A stretch of 64,000 nucleotides of DNA from Paguma larvata (lineage: Eukaryota > Chordata > Mammalia > Carnivora > Viverridae). How positions within the stretch are numbered: position 1 is the stretch's first letter; every line of letters starts with the position of its first letter. The position numbers and the translations under genes are program-made. The stretch is taken from assembly GCA_030068075.1 (NCBI GenBank), contig CM057833.1, positions 50,097,087 to 50,161,086 of the forward strand. Reading direction: 5' to 3'. Positions 21,552-32,661 of this stretch are shown here, piece by piece. The notes under the pieces are model-generated. The model searched no databases and had not been told where the DNA came from. It saw only the letters and a list, made by a program, of their open reading frames with translations.

Positions 21552-22395
21552 AAAAGAAATTGAAGATGACACAAATGGAAAGATATTCCATGCACATGGA
21601 TTAGAAGAACAAATATTGTTAAATTGTTTATACTACCCAAAGCAATCTACAGGTTTAATGCAATCCCTATCAAAATACCAAGAGCATTTTTTCATAGAAC
21701 TAAAATAAATACTCTTAAAATTTGTATGGAACCCCACAAAAGACCCCTAATAGAGCAATCTTGAAAAAGAAGAATAAAACTGATGGCATCACAATCTCGA
21801 GACTTCAAGGTATCCTACAAAGCTATAGTATTCAAAACAGTATTGTACTGGCACAAAAATAGACACACAGATCAATCGTACAGAATAGAGAGCCCAGAAA
21901 TAAACCTATAGATTATATGGTCAATTAATCTTCAACAAAGGAGGCAAGAATATGCTGTGGGAAAAACACAGTCTCTTCAACAAATGGTGTTGGGAAAACC
22001 GGAAAGCTACATGCAAAAGAATGAAACTAGACCACTTTCTTATACCATATACAAAATTAAACTCAAAATCAATTAAGGATCTAAATGTGAGACCTGAAAG
22101 CATAAAAATCCTTGAAGAGAACACAGGTAATAATTCTCTGCTTAGCTGTAGCAACGTTTTTCTAGATCTGTCTCCTGAGGCAAAGGAAACAAAAGCAAAT
22201 ATGAACTATTTGGGCTACATCAAAATTAAAAGCTTCTGCACAGCTAAGGAAACAATCATAAAACTAAACGACAACCTATTGGATGGGAGACGATATTTGC
22301 TAATGACATATCTGATAAAGGGTTAGTATCCAAAATATATAAAGAACTCATACGACAAAGACAAAAACACAAATAATCCAATTAAAAGATGGGCA

Positions 22396-22559
22396 GGGGC
22401 ACTTGGGTGGCTCAGTCGACTGAGTGTCCAACTTCAGCTCAGGGTCATGATCTCACAGTTTGTGAGTTCAAGCCCCGCACTGGGCTCTGTGATGATAGCT
22501 CAGAAACTGGAGCCTACTTCAGATTCTGTGTCTCCCTCTCTTGGCCGCTCCCTTACTAT

Positions 22560-22609
<50 letters not shown>

Positions 22610-22654
22610 CCTCTCTGTCTCAAAATAAATAATTAACATAAAAATGTTTTTTTA
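22396..22654 (+). mobile_element. Felid-type tRNA SINE with long (CT)n, nested in L1
   Basis: Head GGGGCACTTGGGTGGCTCAG, the cat-type body, then about 45 bp of pure (CT)n at 22562-22607 and an AAATAAT-type tail. L1 sequence resumes at 'gggcagaatacatgaacaga'. Confidence 0.93.
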
Positions 22655-23505
22655 CAAAGGGCAGAATACATGAACAGACATTTCTCCAAAGAAGACATAT
22701 AAGATGGCCAAAAGACACAGCAAAAATGCTCAACATCACTCATCAGGGAACTGTAAATCAAAACACATGAAATATCACCACAAACCTGTCAGAGTGGCTA
22801 AAATAAAAAAATTCAAGAAAACAAGTGCTGGCAAGGCTGTGGAGAAAGAGGGACCCTAATGCACTGGTGGTGGGAATTCCAACTGGTGCAGCCACTGTGG
22901 AAAAGAGTACAGAGGTTCTCAAAAAATTAAAAATAGAACTACCCATATGATCCAGTAATTCCTTAACTTGGCATTTATCCAAAGAACACAAAGACACTAA
23001 TTTGAGAAGACATATGCACCCCTATGTTTATTGCAGCATTATTTACAATAGGGAAAATATGGAAGCAGCCCAAGTGTCCATGGCAGATTAGTGGATAAAG
23101 AAGTGGTATATACATACAATGGAATATTACTCAACCATAAAAAAGAATGAAATCTTACCATTTGCAACAACACAGATGGATCTAGAGAGCATAATGCTAA
23201 ACAAAATAAGTCAGAGAAAGACCAATACCATATGATTCCACTCATGTGTGGAATTTAAAAAATAAAATAAAGGAACAAAGAAACAAAAGAAACAAACCAA
23301 AAAATGGATTCTTCACTATAGAGAATAAACTGATGATTACCAGAGGGAAGTGGGTGCACGGATGGATGAAATAGGTGAAGGGATTAAGAGCACACTTATC
23401 ACAAGGAGCACTGAATAATGAACAGAATAGTTTAATCACTATATTGTACATCTGAAACTAATATAACACTGTTAACTACACTGGAATTAAAAAACAACAA
23501 CAACA

Positions 23506-24132
23506 ACAAAAAACTCTACAGGCTCTATTTTTTTTTTGCTCCTCACTCTCTTCGGTCCTCATGCTTAGTCATATGATAGAAGTGTCATGGTTCCAAACAT
23601 AACATCCTCACACCACTGTTCCAAGCAGAAAAGAAAGGGATAAAAGCTCTTCTCCTCACCAAGCCCCCTTTTATTTAATCTAAGAAGAAAAACTTTCCCC
23701 AAATCTCTGTGTCAGGCATTCCCTTACAACTCATTGGTCAAAATGAGTTTCATGGCCCCTCCAACATGCAAGGCAACTGGAAAGCAAGATTGTGGAAAAG
23801 GGGGTACATGATAGACAATATGCATCCTCTAACATGGTGGAACTTCGCAATCTCATACAAGTGGCCTCCTTGGTCAACATAGAAAACAAGCAGTGGCCTC
23901 TCTTATATCTAAAAGGAGATACTTTGAACCTAAAAGTGACATCCTCTGAAAGCTGATTTGCCAGAATTAGTTCCATAATGCTGCTTGATTACAGGGAACT
24001 GAGAAATATACCTACCCATGTGCCCAGAAAAACAATATTGGTCAGTATGGTAATGGCTATTACACCATTCATGCAGCTTTTCATTTCTCTAAGTTCTACA
24101 GTATTCTTTCTCAGAATACCTGCCTTTAAAAC
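23506..24132. other. Unique DNA, no feature recognised
   Basis: No repeat is recognised. The 81- and 78-residue minus-strand ORFs here have no recognisable domain. Confidence 0.45.
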
Positions 24133-24970
24133 AAAATAGACTTTATTTTCTAAAGCGCTTCTGGGTTCATAACAAAATTGAGGGGAAAGTAGAAGGAGTT
24201 TCCATATACCACTGTCCTTCCACACTCACAGCCTCTCCAAAACTATCAACATCCCTGCATCAGAGTGATACGTTTTTTACAATTCATGGTCCTATACTTA
24301 TATATCATGATCACCCAGAGTCCATAGTTTACATTAGGGTCACTTTTGCTGTTGTACATTCTATGTGTTTGGACAAATGTATAAAGGCATACATCCACCA
24401 TTATAGTACCATACAGAATAGTTTCACTGTCATACAAGTCCTCTTTGCTCTGGCTACGTATCCTTTCCAACCCCCTAACTTCTGGAAACCACTGATTCCT
24501 TTACTGTCCCCATAGTTTTGCCTTTATCAGAATATCATATAGTTGTATGATTTTTCAGATTAGTTTCCTTCACTTATTAATACGCATTTAAGGTTCCTTC
24601 AATTTTTTCCTAGCTTGATATCTCATTTCGTTTTTAGCACTAACACTCCATTATCTGGATATACCATAGTTTATTTATCTATTCACCTACTGAAACACAT
24701 CCTGGTTGCTTCCAGGTCTTGGCAATTATGAATAAAGCAATAAACATCCATGTGCAGGATTTCGTGTAAACATAAGTTTTCAACTCCTTTGGGTAAATAC
24801 CAAGGAGTGAGATTGCTGTGTCCTATGGTAAGAATGTTTAATTTTGTAAGAAACTGTCTTGTAAAGTGGCTCTATCATTTTGCCTACCTACTAGCAATCA
24901 AAAATTCTCATCGCTCCATGTCCTCATCAGCATTTGGTATTTTTAGTGCTTTGGATTTTGATCATTCTAA

Positions 24971-25130
24971 CTTTTTTAATGTTTATTTATTTTGAGAGGC
25001 AGAGGGTGGGAGGGGCAGAGAGAGGGGGACAGAGGACCTGAAGCCTGATGTCAGGCTCAAATTCATGAACCATGAGATCATAACCTGAGCCAAAGTCAGA
25101 TGCTTAACGAACTGAGCCACCCAGGTGCCC
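24971..25130 (-). mobile_element. Felid-type tRNA SINE, internally shortened
   Basis: Minus-strand head 'gggcacctgggtggctcag' at the right edge. At about 160 bp it is shorter than its neighbours. A 20-bp target duplication of the form TTGGATTTTGRYCATTCTAA lies at 24951-24970 and 25131-25150. Confidence 0.95.
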
Positions 25131-25310
25131 TTGGATTTTGGCCATTCTAAGTGTGTAGTGGTATCTCATTGTTTTAATTTGCATTTCTCTGATGACATAT
25201 TATGTGGAGCATCTTTTCATATGCTTATTTGCCATCTGTATCTTTCTTTGGTGAAGTATCGGCCACTAATTTTTTTAACTGGGCTGATCATTTTCTTATT
25301 GTTAAGTTTT

Positions 25311-25520
25311 TTTTTTTAATGTTTATTTATCTTTGAGACATAGAGACAGAGCGTGAGCAGGAGAAGGGCAGAGAGAGAGGGACACACAGAATCTGAAGCA
25401 GGCTCCAGTCTCTGATGAGCTGTCAGCACAGAGCCCGATGTAGGGCTCGAACTCACAGACCGTGAGATCATGACCTGAGCCGAAGTCGGCCGCCCAACCC
25501 ACGGAGCCACCCAGGCGCCC
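25311..25520 (-). mobile_element. Felid-type tRNA SINE
   Basis: Minus-strand head GGGGGCGCCTGGGTGGCTCC, with B box complement 'gggctcgaactcacagac'. Target word CTTATTGTTAAGTTTT appears before the T-rich left edge and again from 25522. Confidence 0.95.
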
Positions 25521-26757
25521 CCTTATTGTTAAGTTTTAAGAACTCTTTGCATATTTTGGTTAACAGTCCTTTATCATATATGTTGTTTGAAAATATTTTC
25601 TCTCCTTCTATGTCTGGTCTTCTCATTATCTTGACAGTCTCTTTTGCAGACCCGAAGTTTTTAAATTTTAATGAAGTCCAGCTCATCAATTATTTCTTTC
25701 ATGGATCATGACTTTAGTGTTGTATCTAAATAGTCATCACTACACCCAAAGTCATCTACACTTCATCCTATGTCATCTTCTAGGACTTCTATAGTTTTGC
25801 ATTCCACTTAGGTATACTGAACTATTTTCCATTAATTTTTGTGAAGGGGGTACAGTCTGTGTCTAGATTCATTTTTTTGTATGTAGATGTCCAATTTTCC
25901 CAGTATTATTTGTTGAAAATAAATTGCTTGATTGCATTGCCTTGGTTCTTTTGTCAAAGACCAATTGACATATTTATGTGAATCTATATCAGTGCCCTCT
26001 CTTCTGTTTCATTGGTCTATTTCTTTATTTTTCTACCAACACCCCATTGTCTAGATTATTGTAGTTTTATAGCAAGTCTTGAAGTTGGGTAGTATTCTTT
26101 GACTTTGTTCTCCTTCAATATTGTTTTGGCTACTCTGGGTCTTTTGTCTGTCCATACAAACTGTAAAATGAGTTTGTCAACATCCAGAAAATAACTTGCT
26201 GAGATTTTTATTGGGATCGCACTGAATCTATAGATTAAATTAGGAAGAACTGACATCTTGACAATGCTGATCAAGTCTTCCTATCCATAAACATGGAATA
26301 TTCCTCCATTTATTTAGTTCCTCTTTGATTTTTTTCATCAGAGATTTTTTTAAGAACAATACATTTTTATTGTGAAATATTTCAAACATATGGAAAAGTG
26401 CACAGAATAATATAACAAACCCATGTACACTAAATATTGTTATTTGGACATGTTTACATGAATTACTTTTCTTTTTCTTAATTATTTTTTTCTGCTTTAT
26501 TTTTACCATCTTAGTCATTTTTAAGTGTACAGTTTAGTAATATTAAGTATATCCATGTTATTGTGAAACAAATCTCAAGAGTTTTTTCATCTTGTAAATC
26601 TGAAATTCCATTTCATTAAACAATAACTCTCTTTTTCCTCCTTCTCCCAGCCCCTGATAACACCATTCTATTTTCTGTTTCTAAGAATTTGACAACTTTA
26701 GATACCTCATATAAGTACAAGCATACAATATTGGTCTTTTTGTGACTGGCTTATTTC

Positions 26758-26826
26758 TTTTTTTAATGTTTATTTATTTATACTGAGAGTGAGAAAGAAT
26801 GTATGCAAATACATGCACAAGGGAAG

Positions 26827-26864
<38 letters not shown>

Positions 26865-26976
26865 TTGGAGACAGGCTCCAAGCTGTCAATGAAAAGCTGG
26901 ATGCGGGGCTTCATCTCATGACCTGAGCCAAAATCAAGAGTCAGACACTTGATCGAATGAGCCACCTAGGTGCCGC
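26758..26976 (-). mobile_element. Felid-type tRNA SINE nested in L1
   Basis: Minus-strand head 'gcggcacctaggtggctcat', with an (AG)n run at 26834-26860 that is the reverse of the CT-rich body. Target word GACTGGCTTATTTC occurs before the element and again after 26976. Confidence 0.94.
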
Positions 26977-27427
26977 ATGACTGGCTTATTTCATTTAACA
27001 TAGGTTCACCTATGCTGTAGCATGTGACAGGATTTCCTTCCTTTTTAAAGCTGAATAATATTCCATTGTATGGATAGGCCTGCATTTTGTTTATCCATTC
27101 ATTCACTGATAGACATTAAGGTTGCATCCCATCTCTTGTCTATTATGAATAGAGATGCTATGAACATAGGTGTGCAAATTCTCTTTGAGACTCCGCTTTC
27201 ATGTATACCCAGAAATTGCTGGATCGTATGGTGGTTCCATTTTTAACTGTTTTTAGGAAATTCATACTGTTTTCCATTGCGGCTGCACCATTTTAAAATC
27301 CCACCAAAAGTGCACAAGGGTTCCAATTTCTTCTCCATTTCCTTGTCAACACTTACTATTTTCTGTTGTAGTGTGTGTGTGTTTACAGTAACCATCCTAA
27401 TGAGTGTGAAGTAATATCTCACTGTAG

Positions 27428-27805
27428 GGTTTTTTTTAGTGTACAATATTTTTCCATTTTTATTGAGAAACAATTAACATACATCACCATATAAGTTTAA
27501 GGTATACAACATGATGATTTGGTTTACATATGTATGATATAATTACCACAATAAGTTTAGTTAACAACCATCATCTCATATAGATACAATAAAAAGAAAA
27601 GAAAAAAATTTCTCCTTGTGATGACAACTGTTAGGATCTACTCTCTTAACAACTTTCTTATATATCACACAGCAATGTTAACTATAGTCATCACGTTGTA
27701 CATTACATCCCTACTGAGTGTGTATTTTATGACTGGAAGTTTGTAGCTTTTGGCCACCTCTCTCCAATTCCTTCTCCTACACCACCACCTCCGGTAAACA
27801 GAAGA
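27428..27805 (-). mobile_element. Nested L1, non-inverted 3'UTR half
   Basis: T-rich left edge, then the reverse complement of the L1M-type 3'UTR: 'gagaaacaattaacatacat', 'aattaccacaataagttt', 'gatctactctcttaacaact' and 'ttgtacattacatccctact'. The partner half at 27806-28162 lies in the opposite orientation. Confidence 0.82.
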
Positions 27806-28162
27806 CTGATCCTTTTTATTCAAAAAGATATCTGCACTCTCATGTTCACAGCAGCATTATGTACAATAGATAAGACATAGGAACAACTTAAATGTCCACT
27901 GATGGGTTAATGGGTAAAGAAGTTACAGGGTGTGTGTGTGTATGTGTGTGTGTGTGTGTGTGTGTATGTTTAAGTGTGTGTGTGTGTATAATGAAATATT
28001 ATTCAGGCATTAAAAAAAAAAGACATCCTATCATCCTATCATTTGTGACAACATGGGCAGGCCTTCACTTCACTATGCTAAGTGAAATAAGTCAGACAGA
28101 GAAAAACAAATATTGTGTAATATTACCTGTATGTGGAATTTACTTTTTAAAAAAATATGAAA
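27806..28162 (+). mobile_element. Nested L1, inverted 5' half
   Basis: Plus-strand L1 ORF2 C-terminus: 'gcagcattatgtacaataga', 'ttaaatgtccactgatgggt', 'taagtgaaataagtcagaca' and 'ctgtatgtggaatt'. In an intact L1 this lies just upstream of the 3'UTR, so with 27428-27805 it forms one element whose 5' part is inverted. Confidence 0.8.
27928..27988 (+). repeat. (TG)n microsatellite
   Basis: About 60 bp of TG repeats with a few TATG and TTTAAG interruptions, inside the inverted half of the nested L1. Confidence 0.95.
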
Positions 28163-29191
28163 TTCATTGTAGTTTTGATTTTGATGATTAGTGACAGGGG
28201 TTATCTTTTCAAATGCTAGTTGACCATTAGTATATCTTCTTTGGAAAAATATCTATTCAAATCCTTTGCCCATTTTTTAATCAAGTTGTTTGATTTTTGT
28301 TGTTGAGTTGTAGAAGTCCTTTATATATTCTGGATATTAATCTCTTATCATATATGTGATTTGCAAATATTTTATCCCATTCCATAGGTCGCCTTTTTCT
28401 GTTGAATGTGTTCTTTGATGCATGAAAGGTTTTAAGCTTGATGTAGTCCCATTTGTTTATATTGTTTTTTGTTGCCTGTGCTTTTGGTGTCATGTCCAAG
28501 AAATAATTACCAAGTACAATGTCATAAAACTTTTTCCTTATGTTTTTTTTTTCCTAAGAGTTTTGTCATTTGGGGTTTTCTGCTTAGGTCTTTAATCCAT
28601 TTTGAATTGATAATTGTATATGGTGTAGGACAAAAGCCCAACTTCATTCTTTTGCATGTGGATATCCAATTTTTCAGACACCATTTGTTGAAAAGACTGC
28701 CTTTTCCCCATTGAGTGGTCTTACCACTCTTGTTGAAGATCATGTGACCATATTCATGAGGATTTCTTTCTGAGCTCTCTATTTGATTCCATTGGTTTAT
28801 CTGTCTTTATCCCAGTATGGCATTGGTTTGATTGCTGAGGCTTTGTAATATGTTTTGAAATCATGAAATGTGTGTCCTCCAACTTTGTTCTTCTTTTTCA
28901 AAATTTTTTTGGCTATTTGGGGTCCCTTGAGATCTCAAATGAATTTTAGGATGAGTTTTTTACATCTGCAAAAAAATGCCATTGGGATTTTGATTTGAAT
29001 TCATTAAGTCTTTAGATAGCTTTGGGTGATACAGACATCTTAAGTAAGTATCCCAATCCATGAACATAGGATGTCTTCCCATTCATTTGTCTTTAATTTC
29101 TTTCAGCAATGTTTTATAATTTTAGTGTACAGGTCTTTTACTTCCTTGGTTAGGTTTGCTTTTTGATCCTATTGTAAATGGAATTGTTTTT

Positions 29192-29379
29192 CTTTTTTTG
29201 TTTTAAGTTTATTTATTCTGAGAGAGAGAGAGAGCAGGGGAGGGGCGGGGGGGAGGGAGGAGAGTATCTCAAGCAGGCTCTGCACACAGAGCATGATGCA
29301 GGACTTGAACTCACGAACTGCAAAATCATGACCTGAGCCGAAGTCAGACACTTAACTGACTGAGCCACCCAGGTACCCA
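29192..29379 (-). mobile_element. Felid-type tRNA SINE
   Basis: Minus-strand head 'gggtacctgggtggctcag', GA-rich body with a G-rich patch (29235-29260), and a T-rich left edge. It sits at the end of the old L1 ORF2 segment. Confidence 0.9.
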
Positions 29380-29960
29380 ACTTCTTATATTTTTTAAATC
29401 ATTTTATAATCATATTTACTTTACAACCTGTTTCAAATTGTTCCATTATTTCTGGTTCTTAGGTTACAATTGTGTTGACTGCATCCGCTGTCTCTTCCTC
29501 AGGAAGGATCTTTTCTTTTGTGGTGTGTACTGTTTTTCTATTCCATTTTCAGAAATTCATTCTATAGTAGTCATAGGTGCCCTGGGTTGTGAAAGTATGA
29601 AGATACATATTTTCAGGTTTGTTTCTGTAAACATGTTTGTCCCAATGGTATCAAAGGCCCTGGACTATTTTTTGGATTATGAATCCTACATCACACAGGT
29701 AAAAACAAACTTGGATATCACAAATATGGATAACACAAACTTGGGATTTTAATTTCCCAGACGGATGGCAGATTTCTTTACCACATATCTGGACCAGAGA
29801 GTTTTTCTAGCATGTGATTAGAAATTCTAATTTCTAGGGTCTTAACAGGGGCATCAATTTTAGCTTCACTACCTTTTGTAGGCCTGTTAGTCAAATCTCT
29901 TACTTCAATGTAGGCATTCAGAACTTGACCTCTGCTCATAAGTCTTATAAACCTACATAG
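29380..29960. other. Unassigned sequence flanking the minisatellite
   Basis: AT-rich. A 104-codon plus-strand ORF at 29438-29752 has no recognisable domain or codon signature. On the minus strand the last codons of a reading frame running out of the minisatellite (29778-29940) also match nothing I know. It could be a decayed retroelement interior, but I cannot show that. Confidence 0.4.
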
Positions 29961-30780
29961 ACAACCTCCTCCATACACAGGACAACCTCCTCCATACACG
30001 AGACAATCTCCTTCATACACGAGACAACCTCTCTGTACATGGGACAACCTCCTCCCTACACAGGACAACCTCCTCTATAACACGGAATAGCCTCCTCCAC
30101 ACACGGGACAACCTCCTCCATACACTGGACGACCTCCTCCATACTCGGGACAACCTCCTCCATACATGGGACAGCCTCCTCCACACACGGGACAACCTCT
30201 CCATAACACGGAACAGCCTCTCTCCATACATAGGACAGCCGCCTCCACACACGGGACAGTGTCTCTACATACACAGGACAACCTCTCCATAACACGGAAC
30301 AGCCTCTCTCCATACATAGGACAGCCTCCTCCATACACAGGACAACCTCCTCCGTACACGGGACAGCCTCTCTCCATACATAGAGGACAGCCTCCTCTGT
30401 ACATGGGACAGCCTCTCTCCATACACAGGACAGCCTCCTCCGTACACGGGACAGCCTCCTCCACACATGGGACAGCCTGTCTCCATACACGGGACAGCCT
30501 CCTCCACACACAAACAACCTCTCCATACACAGGACAGCCTCCTCCGTACACGGGACAGTCTCCTCCACACATGGGACAGCCTGTCTCCATACATGGGACA
30601 GCCTCCTCCACACCCGGGACAGCCTCTCTCCATACATGGGACAGCCTCCTCTGTACACAGGACAACCTCCTCTATACACAGTACAACCTCTCTGTACATG
30701 GGACAACCTCTCTGTACATGGGACAACCTCCTCCATACAGGAGACAACTGCTCCATACACGGGCAACCTCTCCATACAAG
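29961..30780 (+). repeat. Minisatellite, about 39 units of 20-24 bp (mostly 21)
   Basis: Unit form ACARCCTCCTCCATACACGGG, varying at the CTCC/TCTC and CAYR positions. Most units are 21 bp, with 20-, 22- and one 24-bp variant. Higher-order copies are visible: the pair starting at 30192 recurs at 30278, and the block at 30430-30513 recurs shifted by 104 bp at 30534-30617. The unit lacks stop codons in nearly all frames, so long chance ORFs cover it on both strands (up to 239 codons). These show no sign of being genes. Confidence 0.97.
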
Positions 30781-31669
30781 CAACAGTATCCTGTAGTGCA
30801 GCTGTTGCACACGCACTGAAATCTCACTCGCTGCCTTTTCATCTACACAGAGTCACTTATATGGCCTGATTTGAAGACTTCAGAGCAGCAACATAGCCCA
30901 AAGCACCTTCCCCAACCAGGGGCCTAAAATTCTACCACTGGAGATTAATTCCTGTGGGATAAGCATTGCCCTCTTCTCTTTACATAGACAATATCCTAAA
31001 CAGACTTATCTTGGTGACAGTACCTCTGGGAACATTTTTCAGAATGTGTTGGCACACATCTACTCAAATATATTGTCCCCATCTGTACTCATTTGTTTGG
31101 TAAGATCAATAAATTCACATATCAGTGTAAATGACAGAAGGAGTGAGCAGGAAGAAGAAAGAAGAAGAGGCATTTTACAAATTATCAAGACATGAGCAAT
31201 GAAAAATGATTTTAACAAAATTAAAACAATCCTTTTTCCTAACAGGGAGATAGGTTACATTTCTTGGTTTTTTGCCTATATAGCAGCACTTCCCCCTATA
31301 TTTTTCTTGTTATAGAATCCTTCTTTTCTGGAGTAGCCCACTCACAGAGTTGGGGTGGAGATGATGCTGGGGGGGTAAAAATGATCCAGGCCTGGCCAAC
31401 TAGTGTGGTCCATTCCACTAGCCTCCTTTGGTCCATGAATGAGCTCTTCTGCTGAAGCTGATAAGGAAGATGGTCACTTTTGCTGAGGCTAATAAGGTAG
31501 GAGGATTTGAGTCTGTAGTTACCTGTAGCCATTTTGCATACGGACAGAACTTGATGAAGAATGACACATGAGAGACAATTAAGTCAAGAAATGGAAAGAA
31601 AATGCAATAGAGATAACTATGTGTTTACTAAAGCCTGTTCCTCTTACCTCTGGTCACACTTAGATTATA
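30781..31669. other. Unique DNA, no feature recognised
   Basis: No repeat family or exon is recognised. A T/C-rich start grades out of the minisatellite. Two opposite-strand ORFs at 31264-31532 have no domain. Confidence 0.45.
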
Positions 31670-31960
31670 TTTCTCTTTCTTCCTTGCAGATAACTATAGC
31701 TTTGTGACTGAACTCTGGCCAGTGGCACTGATCCTCCACCATCTCCCCCACCTCCGCCCTATCTGTTGGCTAGATGCAGAGTCCCACAGAAGACTTAGAT
31801 GCCCTAGAAGTAGCAAGCTAGAAGATGAAATGGACTTAAAGTCCTAAATTACCACACAGAAGACTACCCACTGAACATGCTCAATAAACTATTATGAGTA
31901 CAGAAATAAATTTCTATTTTGTTGAGCTATTGAGATTTGGGTTTTGTTTTAAACAGAATT
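31670..31960 (+). mobile_element. Ancient LTR/MER-type repeat remnant
   Basis: 'actctggccagtggcactga', 'tctgttggctagatgcagag' and 'gagctattgagatttggg' match the layout of an old mammalian repeat ending in 'ccactgagatttggg'. Related relics are at 1.8-2.3 kb and 49.5 kb. The family is not assigned with confidence. Confidence 0.5.
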
Positions 31961-32198
31961 GAGCCTGTCCTCATTAATAGAGATATACAGAGCCCTAGTG
32001 ACCTTCTTTGAATCCATAGAGCCACCTAGGCTTGAGGCTAGCTACTCCTCTGGGAAATCATTTTGCTTAAATTGGTTTAAATTGGGTTTCAGTCTCTTGG
32101 AATGAAAAATCTTCTGACTAACACAGGAGGAAATATGTAAAAAAAAAAATCAATAATACCTTAGTGTAAACTGAGTTACAAAATCATTTTGCTTTCTT

Positions 32199-32410
32199 AT
32201 TTTTTTAATGTTTATTTATTTTTGAGAGAGAGAGAAACAGAGAGTGTGAGTGGGGGAGAGGCAGAGAGAGAGGCAGACACAGATCTGAAGCAGGCTCCAG
32301 GCTCTCAGCTGTCAGCGCAGAGCCTGACGTGGGGCTCGAACTCACGGACCGTGAGATCATGACCTGAGCTGAAGTCAATTACTTAACTGACTGAGCCACC
32401 CAGGCACCCC
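32199..32410 (-). mobile_element. Felid-type tRNA SINE
   Basis: Minus-strand head GGGGTGCCTGGGTGGCTCAG, with B box complement 'ggggctcgaactcacgga' close to consensus. Target word TCATTTTGCTTTCT at about 32184 and again at 32411-32424. Confidence 0.96.
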
Positions 32411-32513
32411 TCATTTTGCTTTCTAAGAAGAACTAGAACAATATTAAGTTCTAAGCACCTGAGAGGGCTTCAAGTATTTCTTGACTTCTGTGGGCCAGAA
32501 AAATTTTCCTCCA

Positions 32514-32550
32514 ACTCAGATAATGATTTTAAATAATAGTTACACTGTTA
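32514..32550 (+). repeat. Local duplicate, left part (pairs with 38301-38337)
   Basis: 'cagataatgattttaaataa' and 'tagttacactgtta' match 38303-38337 with two substitutions. The matching DNA resumes at 33003 after three mobile-element insertions. Confidence 0.88.
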
Positions 32551-32644
32551 GGTATCCGGCTGGCTCAGTTGTTAGAACATGCAACTCTTGATCTCAGGGT
32601 TTTGAGTTCCTGTGCCACTTTGGGATAGTGTTTACTTTAAAAAG
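32551..32644 (+). mobile_element. Older short-type Carnivora tRNA SINE
   Basis: Head 'ggtatccggctggctcag', then 'gttagaacatgcaactcttg' and a short A-rich tail. Target word 'aaataatagttacactgtta' lies before it and 'aaatagttactttgtta' after it. Confidence 0.85.
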
Positions 32645-32661
32645 AAATAGTTACTTTGTTA

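Larger units (their letters stand above)
19798..23505 (+). mobile_element. L1 element: broken ORF2 plus 3'UTR, with nested insertions
   Basis: Plus-strand L1 starting inside ORF2. The frame at 19952-20182 carries the RT-domain order '[19 protein letters not shown]' and then '[19 protein letters not shown]'. The frame at 21952-22326 is the ORF2 region beyond RT. ORF2 ends near 23.1 kb, followed by a 3'UTR with 'aatgaacagaatagtttaat' and a CAA-repeat tail to about 23505. Frameshifts and stops break ORF2, and no 5'UTR or ORF1 is present. Inserted into it are a SINE at 20388, a second L1 3' end at 20905-21551 and a SINE at 22396. Confidence 0.92.
24133..26345 (-). mobile_element. Old L1 (L1M-type) 3'UTR and ORF2 C-terminal half
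   Basis: Minus strand. 3'UTR from 'tctgggttcataacaaaatt' through 'agagtccatagtttacatta' to 'tatgtgtttggacaaatgta', then ORF2 C-terminus in reverse ('ggttgcttccaggtcttggc', 'tggtatctcattgttttaat', 'tgtatgtagatgtccaattt', 'gattttttt' near 26330). Two SINEs interrupt it at 24971 and 25311. All frames are broken. Confidence 0.88.
26346..29190 (-). mobile_element. Old L1 (L1M-type): 3'UTR through ORF2, split by insertions
   Basis: Minus-strand L1. 3'UTR from 'acatttttattgtgaaatat' to 'gacaactttagatacctcat', then ORF2 in reverse ('gctgaataatattccattgt', 'aaatcctttgcccatttttt', 'accatttgttgaaaagactg'), ending near 29190. It is split by a SINE at 26758 and by a nested L1 at 27428-28162; the host reads 'atctcactgtag' before and 'attcattgtag' after that insertion. 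The small ORFs at 28281-28743 are decayed ORF2 pieces. Confidence 0.87.

Noticed and set aside
30056..30775. 239-codon Cys-rich ORF that could look like a secreted or repeat protein
   Set aside because: It is the minus strand of the 21-bp minisatellite. Overlapping equally long frames on the other strand show it is a by-product of a stop-free unit.
29961..30780. CRISPR-like repeat array
   Set aside because: The units are contiguous with no unique spacers, the sequence is mammalian, and no cas genes are present.
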